NCBI GenBank assembly: GCA_040772505.1
Contig: JAXGYA010000001.1
Location: 310,001-374,000, forward strand
Origin: Mariniphaga sp040772505
Lineage (GTDB): Bacteria > Bacteroidota > Bacteroidia > Bacteroidales > Prolixibacteraceae
Direction: 5' to 3'
Length of the DNA stretch: 64,000 nucleotides
Shown here: in pieces, positions 33,069 to 44,100 of the stretch
Layout of the letters: every line of letters begins with the position of its first letter
Numbering within the stretch: the first letter of the stretch is position 1
Program-made: the position numbers and the translations under genes
Notes under the pieces: generated by a model
What the model was told of the DNA's origin: nothing
Databases searched by the model: none
What the model saw: the letters and a program-made list of their open reading frames with translations, nothing else

Positions 33069-35441
33069 ATGGAATGCAGAATTTTTACAACGATTACAAT
33101 GATTTTTGTACTGACCATAACGGTTGGTGCACAAAGCTTTGAAAGGCAGTGGGACCAATCCAATGCTACAGAAAGCAGACCGGAGTGGTTTACGGGATTC
33201 ACAAACCGGGGTATTGCTTCAACACCCGAGTTTGTTTTTGTTGCATCGCGCAGCCCGGATCTCAGTGCCGACAAGAAAACAGTGATGTACATGAATCCCA
33301 AAACCGGCGAATTTTTAGGAACACTTAATGTGGACCCCATTGTGTTGGGCCCCTTTGCTGTTAACGATGTAGCCACCAGCGACGACGGACAGATCCTTGT
33401 CTCTAATCTGGCGCTTTATCACGAACAATGGGTGCCCGAAGGAACCTGGCAGTTTAAGGTGTACAAATGGACAAATGTTAGTGCCGTGCCAGAAGTCTTT
33501 ATCGACTATGACAACCCGGAGCATCTCCGTTTGGGTGACCTGATTACGGTGAAGGGTGATCTTACCGCCAATGCCGTTATTTATGCAGCTGTTTATCAAG
33601 CTCCCAAGGCTGTACGTTGGGAAGTAGTAGATGGAGTGTTGAATGAAACTCCTGAGATAATTGAATTACAGGGAATTGTAGAAGAAAATGCTGCTCTTGG
33701 GTTTCCAAAAGTTATACCTACAGGTGTCACTAAAAACGATCCTTTCTACTATAATGCCACTAAAACGGCACTCAAGAAATTCAGCGCTGATGGTGGCACA
33801 ATTCTGGAGGAGATCGATCCTGCTAATTTCCTTCCATCCAACGGAGTAGAAGGAAGAGATAATAGCTTCACACACTTTATGGTTGGAGATCAATCTTACA
33901 TCGCTGCCCTAAGCATCAAAGGAACCGGTACCTCAAGTCCCGCTGAAGTAAAAGCGGTGAATGTAACCAATGGACTGAATTTGGCTATGGACCCCTTCTA
34001 TTCTGCCTCTCTGGGTACTGCAAACAACGAACAACTTAACGGTGATATTTCATCAACCGTTATTGATGGTGAAGTTTGGGTATTCCTGCTCTATTCACAA
34101 TCAGGTTTTGCAGCATTTAAATATATAGCTCCTCTGCCGGAAGTTGTAGTGCCTGTAACGGAAAGCGGCTGGAGAAGAGGCTCTAATCCTGAGCTGGACA
34201 GCATCGACGGAAGAATATCACGGCCCGACTGGTTAAGCGAAAACAGCCGTGCAGTAGCCGTGGGCAACGGGCATATATATGTAGTTAACTGCGCGCCAGG
34301 AAAAGGACCGGGCGAAATTCTTGTATTGGATGCAACTGACGGCAGCTACCTCAACAAAAAATTGGATGTAGCGGCAGTTAATGCAGCCAACCCCACCAGC
34401 GACTTGCGCATATCCGATGTAGAAGTGGATGATGCCGGACATATTCTGGCATGTAACATGCGCCAGGGCGATGCATTTAATGTTTTTGCATGGGACGATG
34501 AAGATAGCGAACCTTATCTGTTGGTTTCTGCCAGCGAAATTCCCTATACCGATGCGGGCGACGAAGGAATTTGGCAGCAAACTGCTTACTATTTTGACGT
34601 AAAAGGCGACATAAAGGGGGATGCCGTAATCGTGGCTGCGCGTTCCAATCTGGCTATTACCTATCGCTGGGTCATTACCGGCGGGGTGGTTCAAAACGAA
34701 GGTGTACCAACTGTAGTTGTCAATGATGTTCCCGGATCAACCGGCCATTTTACTCCTTATGCATCCGTTGCTCTCGAATCGTCTGATCCCAATTCTCCAA
34801 TTTGGGTAAATGGTCTTTCTATTAATCCAATACGATTAGCAGCAGACGGAACAACCTTAGGTGCTATTCCCGATTCGGTAGCCACAAACATCACCCAGAG
34901 TAATGCTACGACTTTGGTTACAAAGTATTTTGAGTGGGACAGCAAAAAATACCTGTTGGAATACAATTGGGTATGGGCCGATCATGTGCGTTTGATTGAT
35001 GTATCTACCGAAGATCTCTCTACGCTTACCTTGGCCGATCAAAAAGAGGTAGGTTTTTATTTAGGACAGGAACCTAACGAACTAAAATGGGGCGATGTGG
35101 ATTACTTTATTGCAGAAGACGGTTCGCTGAACATTGTAACTCTGGTAACCAATAACGGCATACGGTTAGACCGTTACGAAGCAACCGGAACCTTAGCTAA
35201 AGAATTGAAGAAAAATGAATTGCGCATATATCCCAACCCAACTAAAAAATTCCTGAATATTAAGCACTCCGGAGGGGTGAGCAAAGTGGAAATCATTAAC
35301 ATGGCAGGTATTGTGGTGAAAACAATCACTAACCTTGATCAGGAAAGAGTTGATGTAAGCATGCTAAATTCAGGCGTTTACTTCGTGAAGGTAGCTTCTA
35401 AGGAAAAAACCATTTCCGTAAGTAAATTTATGAAACACTAA
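33069..35441 (+). CDS. T9SS-exported DUF4623-like protein
   Basis: 790 residues from the ATG at 33069; an upstream TTG in frame would add eight residues and weaken the signal peptide, so it is not used. Signal MECRIFTTITMIFVLTITVGA is followed by a DUF4623-type region (FTNRGIASTPEFVFVASRSP, AVNDVATSDDGQILVSNL) that repeats around residue 370 (WLSENSRAVAVGNGHIYVVN), probably a seven- to ten-bladed propeller. The end is a T9SS type A domain (LRIYPNPTKKFLNIKHSGG, GVYFVKVASKEK). An extracellular binding or structural protein; the ligand is unknown. Confidence 0.85.
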   Translation: MECRIFTTITMIFVLTITVGAQSFERQWDQSNATESRPEWFTGFTNRGIASTPEFVFVASRSPDLSADKKTVMYMNPKTGEFLGTLNVDPIVLGPFAVNDVATSDDGQILVSNLALYHEQWVPEGTWQFKVYKWTNVSAVPEVFIDYDNPEHLRLGDLITVKGDLTANAVIYAAVYQAPKAVRWEVVDGVLNETPEIIELQGIVEENAALGFPKVIPTGVTKNDPFYYNATKTALKKFSADGGTILEEIDPANFLPSNGVEGRDNSFTHFMVGDQSYIAALSIKGTGTSSPAEVKAVNVTNGLNLAMDPFYSASLGTANNEQLNGDISSTVIDGEVWVFLLYSQSGFAAFKYIAPLPEVVVPVTESGWRRGSNPELDSIDGRISRPDWLSENSRAVAVGNGHIYVVNCAPGKGPGEILVLDATDGSYLNKKLDVAAVNAANPTSDLRISDVEVDDAGHILACNMRQGDAFNVFAWDDEDSEPYLLVSASEIPYTDAGDEGIWQQTAYYFDVKGDIKGDAVIVAARSNLAITYRWVITGGVVQNEGVPTVVVNDVPGSTGHFTPYASVALESSDPNSPIWVNGLSINPIRLAADGTTLGAIPDSVATNITQSNATTLVTKYFEWDSKKYLLEYNWVWADHVRLIDVSTEDLSTLTLADQKEVGFYLGQEPNELKWGDVDYFIAEDGSLNIVTLVTNNGIRLDRYEATGTLAKELKKNELRIYPNPTKKFLNIKHSGGVSKVEIINMAGIVVKTITNLDQERVDVSMLNSGVYFVKVASKEKTISVSKFMKH

Positions 35442-35463
35442 ATTTATAACAGATTTCAATTTG

Positions 35464-35496
35464 AAACTCCCGGCAGTTCACTGTCGGGAGTTTTTT
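35464..35496 (+). terminator. Rho-independent terminator after the DUF4623-like gene
   Basis: A 13-bp stem with one G-T pair (AAACTCCCGGCAG, loop TTCA, CTGTCGGGAGTTT) followed by further Ts, 22 bases after the stop at 35441. Confidence 0.85.
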
Positions 35497-35651
35497 AGCA
35501 CCAATCAACTTTTCAATATCATTCGGCGCAGAGTGGAAAACAATAAAATATCAATTATTGAATAACATGAAAATAAATTTCGTCCACTATTCAGCAGCTT
35601 GATTAGGGGCGATATAGTTATATGAAAATCTGTGATCGGTAAAATCTAATA

Positions 35652-36299
35652 CTATTCATCAGTTGCGCTTTTGTCAAATCTTTCATTTGGTAAACCAATC
35701 AAACCTCTTAAGAATCCATGAATAATTGCAATAGGCAAACATAAAATACCAACGGTCAGCATTCCTAATTCATAAAGCAGTGTGCTGCCTTTGTATGGCT
35801 TCCTTTGAAGTCTGGAAAGAAATGCACTAAACGGGATTCCATACATATTTCCTGCAATCATAACTTGACATGCCGAAAGAATAATACGCGCCTCTTTTTT
35901 ACCATATTCTTCAACAATAGAATCGTAGGTATATTTCTTAGGGAATCCTCTTGAATCGGCAAAATGCTGAGCAAACATTATAGCTTTTGCTTCTTCATGC
36001 CTGATGAAATCACCCGTACCGCTTAAAAAACTGCTTATTTCTTCATTGCTCATGCCCTGTTCCAGAGCCATTTGTGTATGCTGATATGAACAGGCTGCAC
36101 AACCATTTACTTCGGTTACAGCTAATTGCAAACGTTCTACGAAATGGCTGTCAACTAATTTGCTTTTATTATTTCCAATCAGTTTTAAGATTGCCCTTGG
36201 AACAAAAGCAAATGAACGATACAGTTCCCATAAACTGAACTTACGTTTAAATTCATTTCTTTGGATTACTGACTCCGACAGACTTCCTATTTTTGTCAT
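35652..36299 (-). CDS. Carboxymuconolactone decarboxylase (AhpD-like) family protein
   Basis: 215 residues. The CMD/AhpD redox motif CAACSYQHTQ (CxxC with His after four residues) and EEISSFLSG in the expected spacing place it in this family; two hydrophobic stretches at the C-terminus (LGMLTVGILCLPIAIIHGFL) indicate membrane attachment, which is common for this subgroup. A peroxidase or disulfide reductase role is likely. It faces a long intergenic region and no partner is close. Confidence 0.8.
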   Translation of the reverse strand: MTKIGSLSESVIQRNEFKRKFSLWELYRSFAFVPRAILKLIGNNKSKLVDSHFVERLQLAVTEVNGCAACSYQHTQMALEQGMSNEEISSFLSGTGDFIRHEEAKAIMFAQHFADSRGFPKKYTYDSIVEEYGKKEARIILSACQVMIAGNMYGIPFSAFLSRLQRKPYKGSTLLYELGMLTVGILCLPIAIIHGFLRGLIGLPNERFDKSATDE

Positions 36300-36763
36300 G
36301 TGTATCCGTTTTTAGTTATAATTCGGTGTGCAACCGCGTGAACGTTAGCGTTATAGAGCTTACCAAGGTGGCCATTTTAGCACATACTTTCAAACGAAGC
36401 CGACACTTCAAGTTGAAGACTAAACTCCAAATTTAGTAAATAATTTCAATCGGAAACGTTATTTTGCCGCCCTTGCAAAACTGTTTGTTGTAACGGAGGT
36501 TTTTCAGGCTAATGTGCTTAGTTCGCTTATATTTGACCTCTTGTAGGTTTTGTAAATTTTTGCACCCACTGACTGATTTTTTTAACAAAAAAGCATTAAA
36601 TTTACAAAGGATTCATTTTAAATGTTTTAAAGAAAATGCACACGTTAACATCTTCAAGAAATAACAAACTAATGTGCTGATTTACAAAATAATAATCACA
36701 ACTTTCTCATAAAAACTTCCGTATTAGTACTCTATTTTTAAACTATTTTAAAAAAAACAAAAA
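36300..36763. other. Intergenic region of unknown content
   Basis: About 460 bases between the CMD gene and the lipocalin gene. No ORF of note. The left part contains AACCGCGTGAACGTTAGCGT, which superficially recalls integron attC-type cores, and several GC-richer islands in an A+T-rich background. I see no confident element in it. The lipocalin promoter must lie in the right part. Confidence 0.4.
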
Positions 36764-37327
36764 ATGAAAAGAAAAAATAAAATTACAGCAATGCTTTTAG
36801 CTTTTGGAACAATTTTAATGCTTAACTCTTGCGCTTCTATTCCTAAAAAGGCAAAACCTGTAGGAAACTTTGATGTCAAGCGTTATTTAGGTACTTGGTA
36901 CGAAATCGCTCGTTTTGATTTCCGATTTGAAAAGAATTTAGACAACACCTCAGCACAATACAAATTAGACAAGAATGGGAATGTTATTGTATTAAATAGT
37001 GGTTATAATTTCATTAATGAAGAGTGGAAAAAGGCGGTTGGTCTGGCAAAATTCAGAGGAGACAAAAATTTAGCAGCTCTAAAAGTGAGTTTTTTCGGGC
37101 CCTTTTACTCAGGTTACAATGTCGTGGCATTGGACGAGAACTATCAGTATGCTTTAATTGCCGGAAAAAATCTGGATTATTTATGGATTTTATCAAGGAC
37201 AAAAAGTATTCCTGAAGACATTAAAACAAACTATTTACAAATTGCAAAGGAAATTGGTTATGATACAACAAAATTGATTTGGGTAAATCATGACAAAAGT
37301 GACAACCCCTATTTGAATGAACGATAA
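36764..37327 (+). CDS. Outer-membrane lipocalin (Blc-like) lipoprotein
   Basis: 187 residues. Lipobox LNSC after a basic and hydrophobic signal, then the lipocalin signature LGTWYEIARFDFRFEK, and a second conserved region (YNVVALDENYQYALIAG, YLWILSRT). Length agrees with bacterial lipocalins (about 170-190). It binds lipids or hydrophobic compounds at the outer membrane. Its stop overlaps the start of the following photolyase remnant by 11 bases, an arrangement seen with photolyase/lipocalin pairs in other Bacteroidota. Confidence 0.9.
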   Translation: MKRKNKITAMLLAFGTILMLNSCASIPKKAKPVGNFDVKRYLGTWYEIARFDFRFEKNLDNTSAQYKLDKNGNVIVLNSGYNFINEEWKKAVGLAKFRGDKNLAALKVSFFGPFYSGYNVVALDENYQYALIAGKNLDYLWILSRTKSIPEDIKTNYLQIAKEIGYDTTKLIWVNHDKSDNPYLNER

Positions 37328-37826
37328 AATTTCCATATTTTGGTTTCGCAGAGATTTGCGCCTTGAAGATAATATCGGGTTGCATCAAGCACTTTCATCA
37401 GGTAATCCTGTATTGCCTGTTTTTATTTTTGACAAAACTATTTTAAGTAAGTTAGATAATAAAAAGGATAGAAGAGTTGATTACATTCATCAGGCTGTTT
37501 CAAAAATAAATTTGAAACTGAAAGAGTTGAATACCACACTCAACACATTTTACGGAAATCCAATTGAAATATTTAAACAGCTTTCTGAAAAATACTCCAT
37601 TCAAAGTGTTTTTTGCAATCGAGATTATGAACCTCAAGCCATTAAAAGAGATACAGTGATATATGAGTTTTTTAAAGAGAAAAATATTCCTTTCAAAGCA
37701 TTTGCTCATTGATTGGCGTTGGGGCGAAGCTTATTTTGCTGAAAAATTAAACGATTACGACTTGTCTGCCAACAACGGCAACTGGCAATGGGTAGCAGGT
37801 TCGGGTTGCGATGCAGCTCCTTATTT
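37317..37826 (+). pseudogene. Photolyase gene with large internal deletion
   Basis: The first 131 codons are a good photolyase N-terminus (MNDKISIFWFRRDLRLEDN, FCNRDYEPQAIKRD). After AFAH the frame ends, and in the next frame the sequence continues directly with the photolyase C-terminal motif DWRWGEAYFAEKLNDYDLSA, then NNGNWQWVAGSGCDAAPY. The intervening 200 or so codons, including much of the FAD-binding domain, are missing and the 3' end is cut off where the convergent PHP gene begins. A cofactor-binding photolyase cannot be made. Confidence 0.88.
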
Positions 37827-38819
37827 AGAGTTTTCTATAAAAATAGGATTTGTCCATGCGGTATTGCCGTCTTTATCTGTCACTTCGCACCTTACCCACT
37901 TTGGCTTCTTTTTGCTCAAATCCCACTCGGCAGTTTGTAAATCCTCTCCATTTTCTGCCTTAAAAACTATACCATTCCCATCTCCACTTGTCCTAAATGC
38001 AATTTTCTTAACCGAGGAACATTCTATTTTTATTTTCATATCGCTGCCCATTTGGTAATTATTTATTACAGGACCTTTAGTAGCATAAAAACAACCATTT
38101 TCGAGTGCTTCAAGTATGCTTTCGGAATCTAACTTATCAGCTTTTATCATAGTCCATGCTTTGCCAACCATATTACTCTTATGCACATCATCGGTTGCTA
38201 TACCCGACAAAACATGCCCTTTGTTCAATAATTGGTCCCAATGCACGTGCCCGGCACCACTATTGGCACCTTCGCAGACTTCGTTATGCACTTCAACACC
38301 TAAGTATCCCGACACTTCTGTCATTTCAACATAAGTGTGTCCTGTCCAATAGGGGTGTGCATAAAATACCTTTGCCCCTTTACTTTTTATATCATCTATC
38401 ATCTCTTGTGCCGATAAGCTATTGTTGTATTTATAGGGATGTGGCAATCCTAATCCAAGAAAATGGTGTGTAGGTGCTCCCGAATAGGTGTTTGGATGAA
38501 ACTCGATGCTGCTCAATGCCAAAAAATTCTTATCTGAAAAGCCGGATAAATCATTTGTTGTTCTGTGATCGGTTATTGCCACTACATCAAATCCTTTATC
38601 TCTATATTGGCTTAAACGTGTTGGAACATCCACGTCGCCATCGCTACTTGTAGTATGCACATGCAAAGCAGCTTTATACCACTTCCCCTTTGTTTCAAAA
38701 GGATTCGTTAATGTTTTTTTATTTGAAACATTTTCTTTTGTCTCATGGGCAAAAGCATTTGGTATCATTGTAGATACTGCCGATATGCCTGCCAGTTTAA
38801 AAAAATTGCGTCTTTTCAT
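37821..38819 (-). CDS. Tat-exported PHP-domain phosphoesterase
   Basis: 332 residues. Twin-arginine signal (MKRRNFFKLAG) followed by the hydrophobic stretch ISAVSTMIPNAFA. The PHP domain has the metal-binding motifs ALHVHTTSSDGD, AITDHRTTND, SIEFHPNTY, FYAHPYW and a final IATDDVHKSN, so the metal site looks complete. Predicted periplasmic metal-dependent phosphoesterase; the C-terminal 70 residues (IAFRTSGDGNGIVF) form a beta-sandwich common in this family. It is convergent with the photolyase remnant. Confidence 0.88.
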   Translation of the reverse strand: MKRRNFFKLAGISAVSTMIPNAFAHETKENVSNKKTLTNPFETKGKWYKAALHVHTTSSDGDVDVPTRLSQYRDKGFDVVAITDHRTTNDLSGFSDKNFLALSSIEFHPNTYSGAPTHHFLGLGLPHPYKYNNSLSAQEMIDDIKSKGAKVFYAHPYWTGHTYVEMTEVSGYLGVEVHNEVCEGANSGAGHVHWDQLLNKGHVLSGIATDDVHKSNMVGKAWTMIKADKLDSESILEALENGCFYATKGPVINNYQMGSDMKIKIECSSVKKIAFRTSGDGNGIVFKAENGEDLQTAEWDLSKKKPKWVRCEVTDKDGNTAWTNPIFIENSK

Positions 38820-39143
38820 TTTATATTATTTTTAAGTAATTGTCTTTATATTTTACCTTGAGGCGAACGATCAGCAGTATGTGTCGATTTCGGTCTGACC
38901 ATGCCAGCCTTTTCGGTTGAAATGGTGTCACCTAAAATATTATACATTAAACTTTATTCATTATCAGTCAATTATCAAATTACCCCAATTCAAAATCCGC
39001 TCAATCGGAGTACTGCTGTTTCCGGGAAAAACAGTTTTTAGGGTAGGCAAAAAAACTGTGGCAAATAGACAAGCTCTTTTGCAATTTTTGGTTGCAAGAT
39101 GGCTTGTGTGAATTGCAAATGTGTATAGCTTCTGGGTCGGCAT
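38820..39143. other. Intergenic region left of the defence island
   Basis: About 320 bases between the PHP gene start and the end of drmB. A weak hairpin CTGTTT/AAACAG (39016-39034) with a T-run is the only structure noticed. No gene is supported. Confidence 0.5.
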
Positions 39144-41135
39144 TTAAAAGTCGTTATAAAATCCATAATCTTTGTCAATTAATAATGCTCTATCTAAATA
39201 ACTATTAAATTCTTCACAAGATGTTTCTGGCAATAAAGTACAAGAATAGCAAGCCGCAAGATTTAATCCTCCAATCCCCTGTCCATCTGAATTATAACAG
39301 ATAGGGTCAGAAGCACAATCTTTTGCCCTTGCTAAGGCTGATTTTAAAATATTAATAAACCTTTCTGGATTTGCTTGTGAAACTAAACCACCAAAACTTC
39401 CTTCTGCACCTGCTATTGTATAAATTAAAACACCTTGCATTTCATTTTCATTCATATATAATCTTTCAGATATCGATGAAGCAGAATAACCAGTTAAAAA
39501 CTCTAATTCTTTTATTAAAATGTGAGAAAATGTATGAATAAAAATAAATTTTGCTAAGTACCTTAAATTATCAAACATTTTTTGCTTTTCTTCTGAAGAA
39601 CGATACTCTGAATTTACAGCATTATTACGTATTGTTTCTATCCTTTTTTTAAATGCATTATTTTTCATTTGTTCACTATACCAAAGTGAAATTTTATCTA
39701 AATCAAAGTCAATAAAAATTCCTTCTCCGAAACTCTCAATACCAGGCAGCAATCTAGTTGCATTACCTTTTGATGATGTATATTTTGCTTTTACTGACTC
39801 TTTACTTACTCTAATAAAGCCATCCATTGAATTTTCCGCAAACAAATCTTTATCAATAGGTTCCTGACGACTATAACCTGTTTGAACAGATGTCAATTTT
39901 AAACGATTAATTCTTAAGAGTTTCTTAATACCATATTCATTAAGCAATTCTGACTGTTCTTGTTCAAAAACAAGGTCTTTATCATCTGAACTGACATAGG
40001 TTGATAGGTAATTGTATTCCTTCAAACGATAATCAACTTCCTTAATGAAATCCTGTTTATCTGGATTAACAATTTCATTTATTTCACTTATTGAGAGCTT
40101 AATATTTCCTTTGTTTATTTTTTCTTGAATTTTTTCCACTGATAATTCAGCATCATAAAAAAGTATTTTTATTCTGTCTTTTAATTCCTTTTTTATTGCT
40201 GCTATTGGAAGATATAAACTACTTGTAATAAGCGGATAATAAACACTGTTACTTGTTCGTATTACAGGTTTAAAGAATATTTTTTGTTCATGACCTTTAT
40301 TATCTAAAACTGGATTACCTTCTTTATCTGAAACAATTTTAATTTCCCCATTTTTATCAAAATCAGGAACTCTTAGACCTAAAAGACCTGTAAGAGAAAC
40401 CTGTTTCCCTTTTGTTTTACAATCTGAATTTTTACATTGTATTCTAACTCCAGAAAAATCGGAAAATGTATCTGAGCGTAAATATTTTAAATCCTGACTA
40501 TCACAACATTTCCCATTAAATACAATTTTCTGTAGACTATTGTCATCTTTTTCACGGGATAAGTTTGTCCAATGGTGCCAAGGTATATCTTTAATATTAC
40601 CATTAGGAGCGGTAAGAATAAACCGTACTTGCTCTAAGGTATAATATCTTTTTGTTTTATTTACAACACCTTTTTTATAACATATATAGCACTTGGGTGG
40701 TATAAAACTATCTCTCTTTTGTTTTCCCGTGCCCCTATGTTCTATTAACCATCCTTTATACCAATCTTTAATATGCTTAAAACTCCAACAATTAGGGCAA
40801 TACATCCATTTTGGAAAATATTCAGCATTAATGATACTGTATTTTAATTTTGGGAATGAAGTATTATGTAAAGCAGGATAATTTGCTGGAACTTTAACAA
40901 TTTCTGTTAAATTGGGAAAATAAAATCTCAATCGTTTTAACAAACGGTCATCATTAATATACTCACCATCTTGTAATTCAATTTTACCTTTATCAATAGA
41001 ATGAAAATATAACCATTTATCAAATTCTTTTATGAATAATGCACCCTCAACAGTTTCAATAAGAGAACCAACGCCCCCATAAGAACTTATTAATTTACGT
41101 GTTTGTAATTCTGTATATTTAGCCATTTCTTTCAT
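39144..41135 (-). CDS. drmB: DrmB-like DUF1998 protein of a DISARM-type defence system
   Basis: 663 residues. Zinc-binding pairs CPNC...CYIC (about 118-150) and CC...CKNSDC (about 215-245), and a full DUF1998 domain at the C-terminus (HTFSHILIKELEFLTGYSAS, GSFGGLVSQANPERF, CASDPICYNSDGQGIGG, AACYSCTLLPETSCEEFNSY). This is the DrmB family, an essential DISARM partner of the helicase DrmA. The start overlaps the stop of drmA by one base (TAATG). It is the last gene of the operon; no drmC (PLD) follows. Confidence 0.88.
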   Translation of the reverse strand: MKEMAKYTELQTRKLISSYGGVGSLIETVEGALFIKEFDKWLYFHSIDKGKIELQDGEYINDDRLLKRLRFYFPNLTEIVKVPANYPALHNTSFPKLKYSIINAEYFPKWMYCPNCWSFKHIKDWYKGWLIEHRGTGKQKRDSFIPPKCYICYKKGVVNKTKRYYTLEQVRFILTAPNGNIKDIPWHHWTNLSREKDDNSLQKIVFNGKCCDSQDLKYLRSDTFSDFSGVRIQCKNSDCKTKGKQVSLTGLLGLRVPDFDKNGEIKIVSDKEGNPVLDNKGHEQKIFFKPVIRTSNSVYYPLITSSLYLPIAAIKKELKDRIKILFYDAELSVEKIQEKINKGNIKLSISEINEIVNPDKQDFIKEVDYRLKEYNYLSTYVSSDDKDLVFEQEQSELLNEYGIKKLLRINRLKLTSVQTGYSRQEPIDKDLFAENSMDGFIRVSKESVKAKYTSSKGNATRLLPGIESFGEGIFIDFDLDKISLWYSEQMKNNAFKKRIETIRNNAVNSEYRSSEEKQKMFDNLRYLAKFIFIHTFSHILIKELEFLTGYSASSISERLYMNENEMQGVLIYTIAGAEGSFGGLVSQANPERFINILKSALARAKDCASDPICYNSDGQGIGGLNLAACYSCTLLPETSCEEFNSYLDRALLIDKDYGFYNDF

Positions 41136-44100
41136 TATTTATATATGTGTGGTAATTCAATTTTAATAAATGAATTAGTATCAATCTCGCGCATTGATTG
41201 CATTGCAGTCCATCTTCTACTTTCAATTGTTTGTTCTTCATTTGGTTTTGACATTAAGCCTATCTCTTTTTTAAATTTGGTTTCTATCTTTTCATAGTTC
41301 TTTAGGTCGTGTTCATTTATCTTATAAAGCCAATCATCTGATAATTCTTGTAACTTTTTTTCAAACAATAAATATACTCTTGGATATTTTTCAAAACGTT
41401 TTTTTATTTCAGACTTTAATCCATCTAACATTTCGGGTTGAAAATGTTGAGCTGAATTATTCGAAGCCATACCTGGCACTTTATGTCTAACATAAGTTAT
41501 CATAATGCTTGTAAGCATTTTTTCAAGTGTGTTTTCAGTAAAAGGTGTTAAACTTACAGGTTCCACACTTTTATAAAATGCTTGATGGAATGGGATAAAA
41601 TGTTCAAAATGCGATTTATCTCTGGCTCTATTTGCATCCAATAAATCAATAACCAACCCTTTATATTTCCGTCCAACTCTACTGGAAGCCTGAATGTATT
41701 CAGCAATATTACGTGGCTGACCATTTATGAGCATAATATTAAATCTGTCAATATCAATACCTACTGAAATCATATTTGTTGCCAGCACTAAATCAATAAT
41801 GTTGGTAACATAGGTATTCCCGTTTTTATCTAATTTTATTGAGTCTTCATTAAAAGTATTTTCTTCAAGTCGCTTTAGTGTCTGCTTAATTTTTGAACTG
41901 TCAATCCTGCTTGTGAGTTCTTCATCTCTGTCATATAAATAGGCATAGTTAAATCTATAATTAGGATTATCACCGAACAATTTATTTTGTAATGTTGATG
42001 TAAAAGTTGAAATTTCGTCACCAACTTTATTATGTATTTTCCCTACATCCTTCAAACTGTTGTAGTATGAAACAATTGTCCAATATTTGTCAAAGATTTC
42101 ATAATTCTTGACACCTTTTTGAATAAGTTTTTTATAAACTTCTAATCGAGCAACAAATAAATTTGCAATCATCTGTAATTGAGTGTCAATTATTGATTTA
42201 CCTGTTGGAATAAACCCTATATATCTTCTTTTGCTTTCTGTTTTTGAAACTTTTGCAAAAAAGCTATCATTATAACTCAATCCAGAAGGAGGGAAAATAT
42301 TTACTTTCCTGTTGATTCCATACAAAGCTTTTATTTGTTCATTTGTATTCCGTGTTGTGGCAGTTGAAGAAATTATTTTAGGTTTACGCCCATCTTTCGT
42401 GCAAAGAATTTCAATTACACTTTCGAAAACACCTGTTATTGAACCTAATGGTCCAGTTAATAAGTGTAACTCATCTTGAATAATTAAATCAGGTGGTAAT
42501 TTATCGTCATCTAAGGAATTGAAAAAGCGGTGTCCATTTGCTTTCCATGCTAACATTGCGAATTTATCAACAGTTCCAAAAAGCAAAGTTGGAGGTGTTT
42601 CATAGAGCATTTCATCAACTACTTGAATAGGAAGTTCATTATAAAAATTGCAATTCTCGTTTAAGCATTTAATTTTAAATTCACGATTTTTGTTTTTCCC
42701 AATAAGTTTAAAACCATAATCCCACTTACCATATTTGTTTTTTGTGATTAATTTAGTCCCACACCACGGACAAGAACTTATTTGAAAACAATTTTTACTT
42801 TCAGGGTTTCCATTTTCCTTATTACATTCTTCGTTGATTTCTTCAATCTTTTCTTCAGTTTCTTTTAGGGTGTTTGGCGTTGAAGACATGCCAACCCACA
42901 TACCTATATTTATTGGAGATTGCCTTAGTTCATCTACAAAATGACTCCTTAAAAACTCCAATGAAACAATTAATCTTGAAGCTCTTTCAAACTGCTGTGC
43001 CGTAAGAAGTCTTAGAGTATAACGCATTATGACCGATGTTCCTTCAAAACCTGTTTCATTTATTAATCTGCGATAAATTATTGTAAATGCCGCAACAGCG
43101 AGATATGCTTCGGTTTTTCCACCACCGGTAGGAAACCAAATTAAATCGACAATTTTATTTCTTGAGTCAAATTTTAATTCTGTTATACTATCAATATTTA
43201 GCAACAAAAATGCTAATTGGAATGGACGGTATTTTGGCCTATTAAAAGGTAGTTTTGCAAAATTATAGTTTTTGAAATAATTAATATCACAATAATTTAC
43301 TTCAGAACTTAAATCATCTAATTCCTTCTCTTTTCCAGAAAAATCATTATCATTCGATATGATAATTTGTATGTACATTGCTGTATTTGCTAATTGAAAT
43401 GCTCTAAAAACAGAATCAGTTTTTAAGAGTTTAATATTCGATTTTAACCTTTTGAGATTATAGTCTAAGTCTTTGAAAATCGTTTTTTCTATTTCCAAGT
43501 TTTCTGATGGCTTTTTCTTTTGTTCTTCTATCCACAACCCGTACAAATCAACAAAAGATGTTAGTTGCTCGATTATTTGAAATTGTTTTTTTTCTGAAAA
43601 ATGAGATAAACTATAAATATCTAAACTTTCGTTTAATGAATGAAAATCATTTAGATTATCTTCAAAATCTTCTTTTGAAAAACTATTTTTTGTGTCCTTT
43701 ACATCATACTGGGGCAAGAAAGTAGTTTGGATGGATTCTTCTATTTTGTTCCAGTTAACTGAGCAATTATGCCCAATACCATAACTGAATTTATCTTTGT
43801 ATAGATAATTAAGAATTTCAGCTTCATTATCTAATGGATTTAACTCAATGTATGATTTATACGGTTTTAGTTCTTTGGCTGTAACTTTAATTTTTGCTTG
43901 GAAAATAGATTTTGCATTTAAACGCTCATTGGCGTTGGAAAATTTGTTTGCTGGATGTTTATCTGACGTATTTACTAATTGAATCTTAACATAAATATTC
44001 TCTGGATTTTTAGAAAAACTGTAAGTTCTGACTGTATAAGATGCTCGTACTGAATTATCATTGCTTTTTGTAAGACTTTCTTCAAATATTGTTTCTGGGT

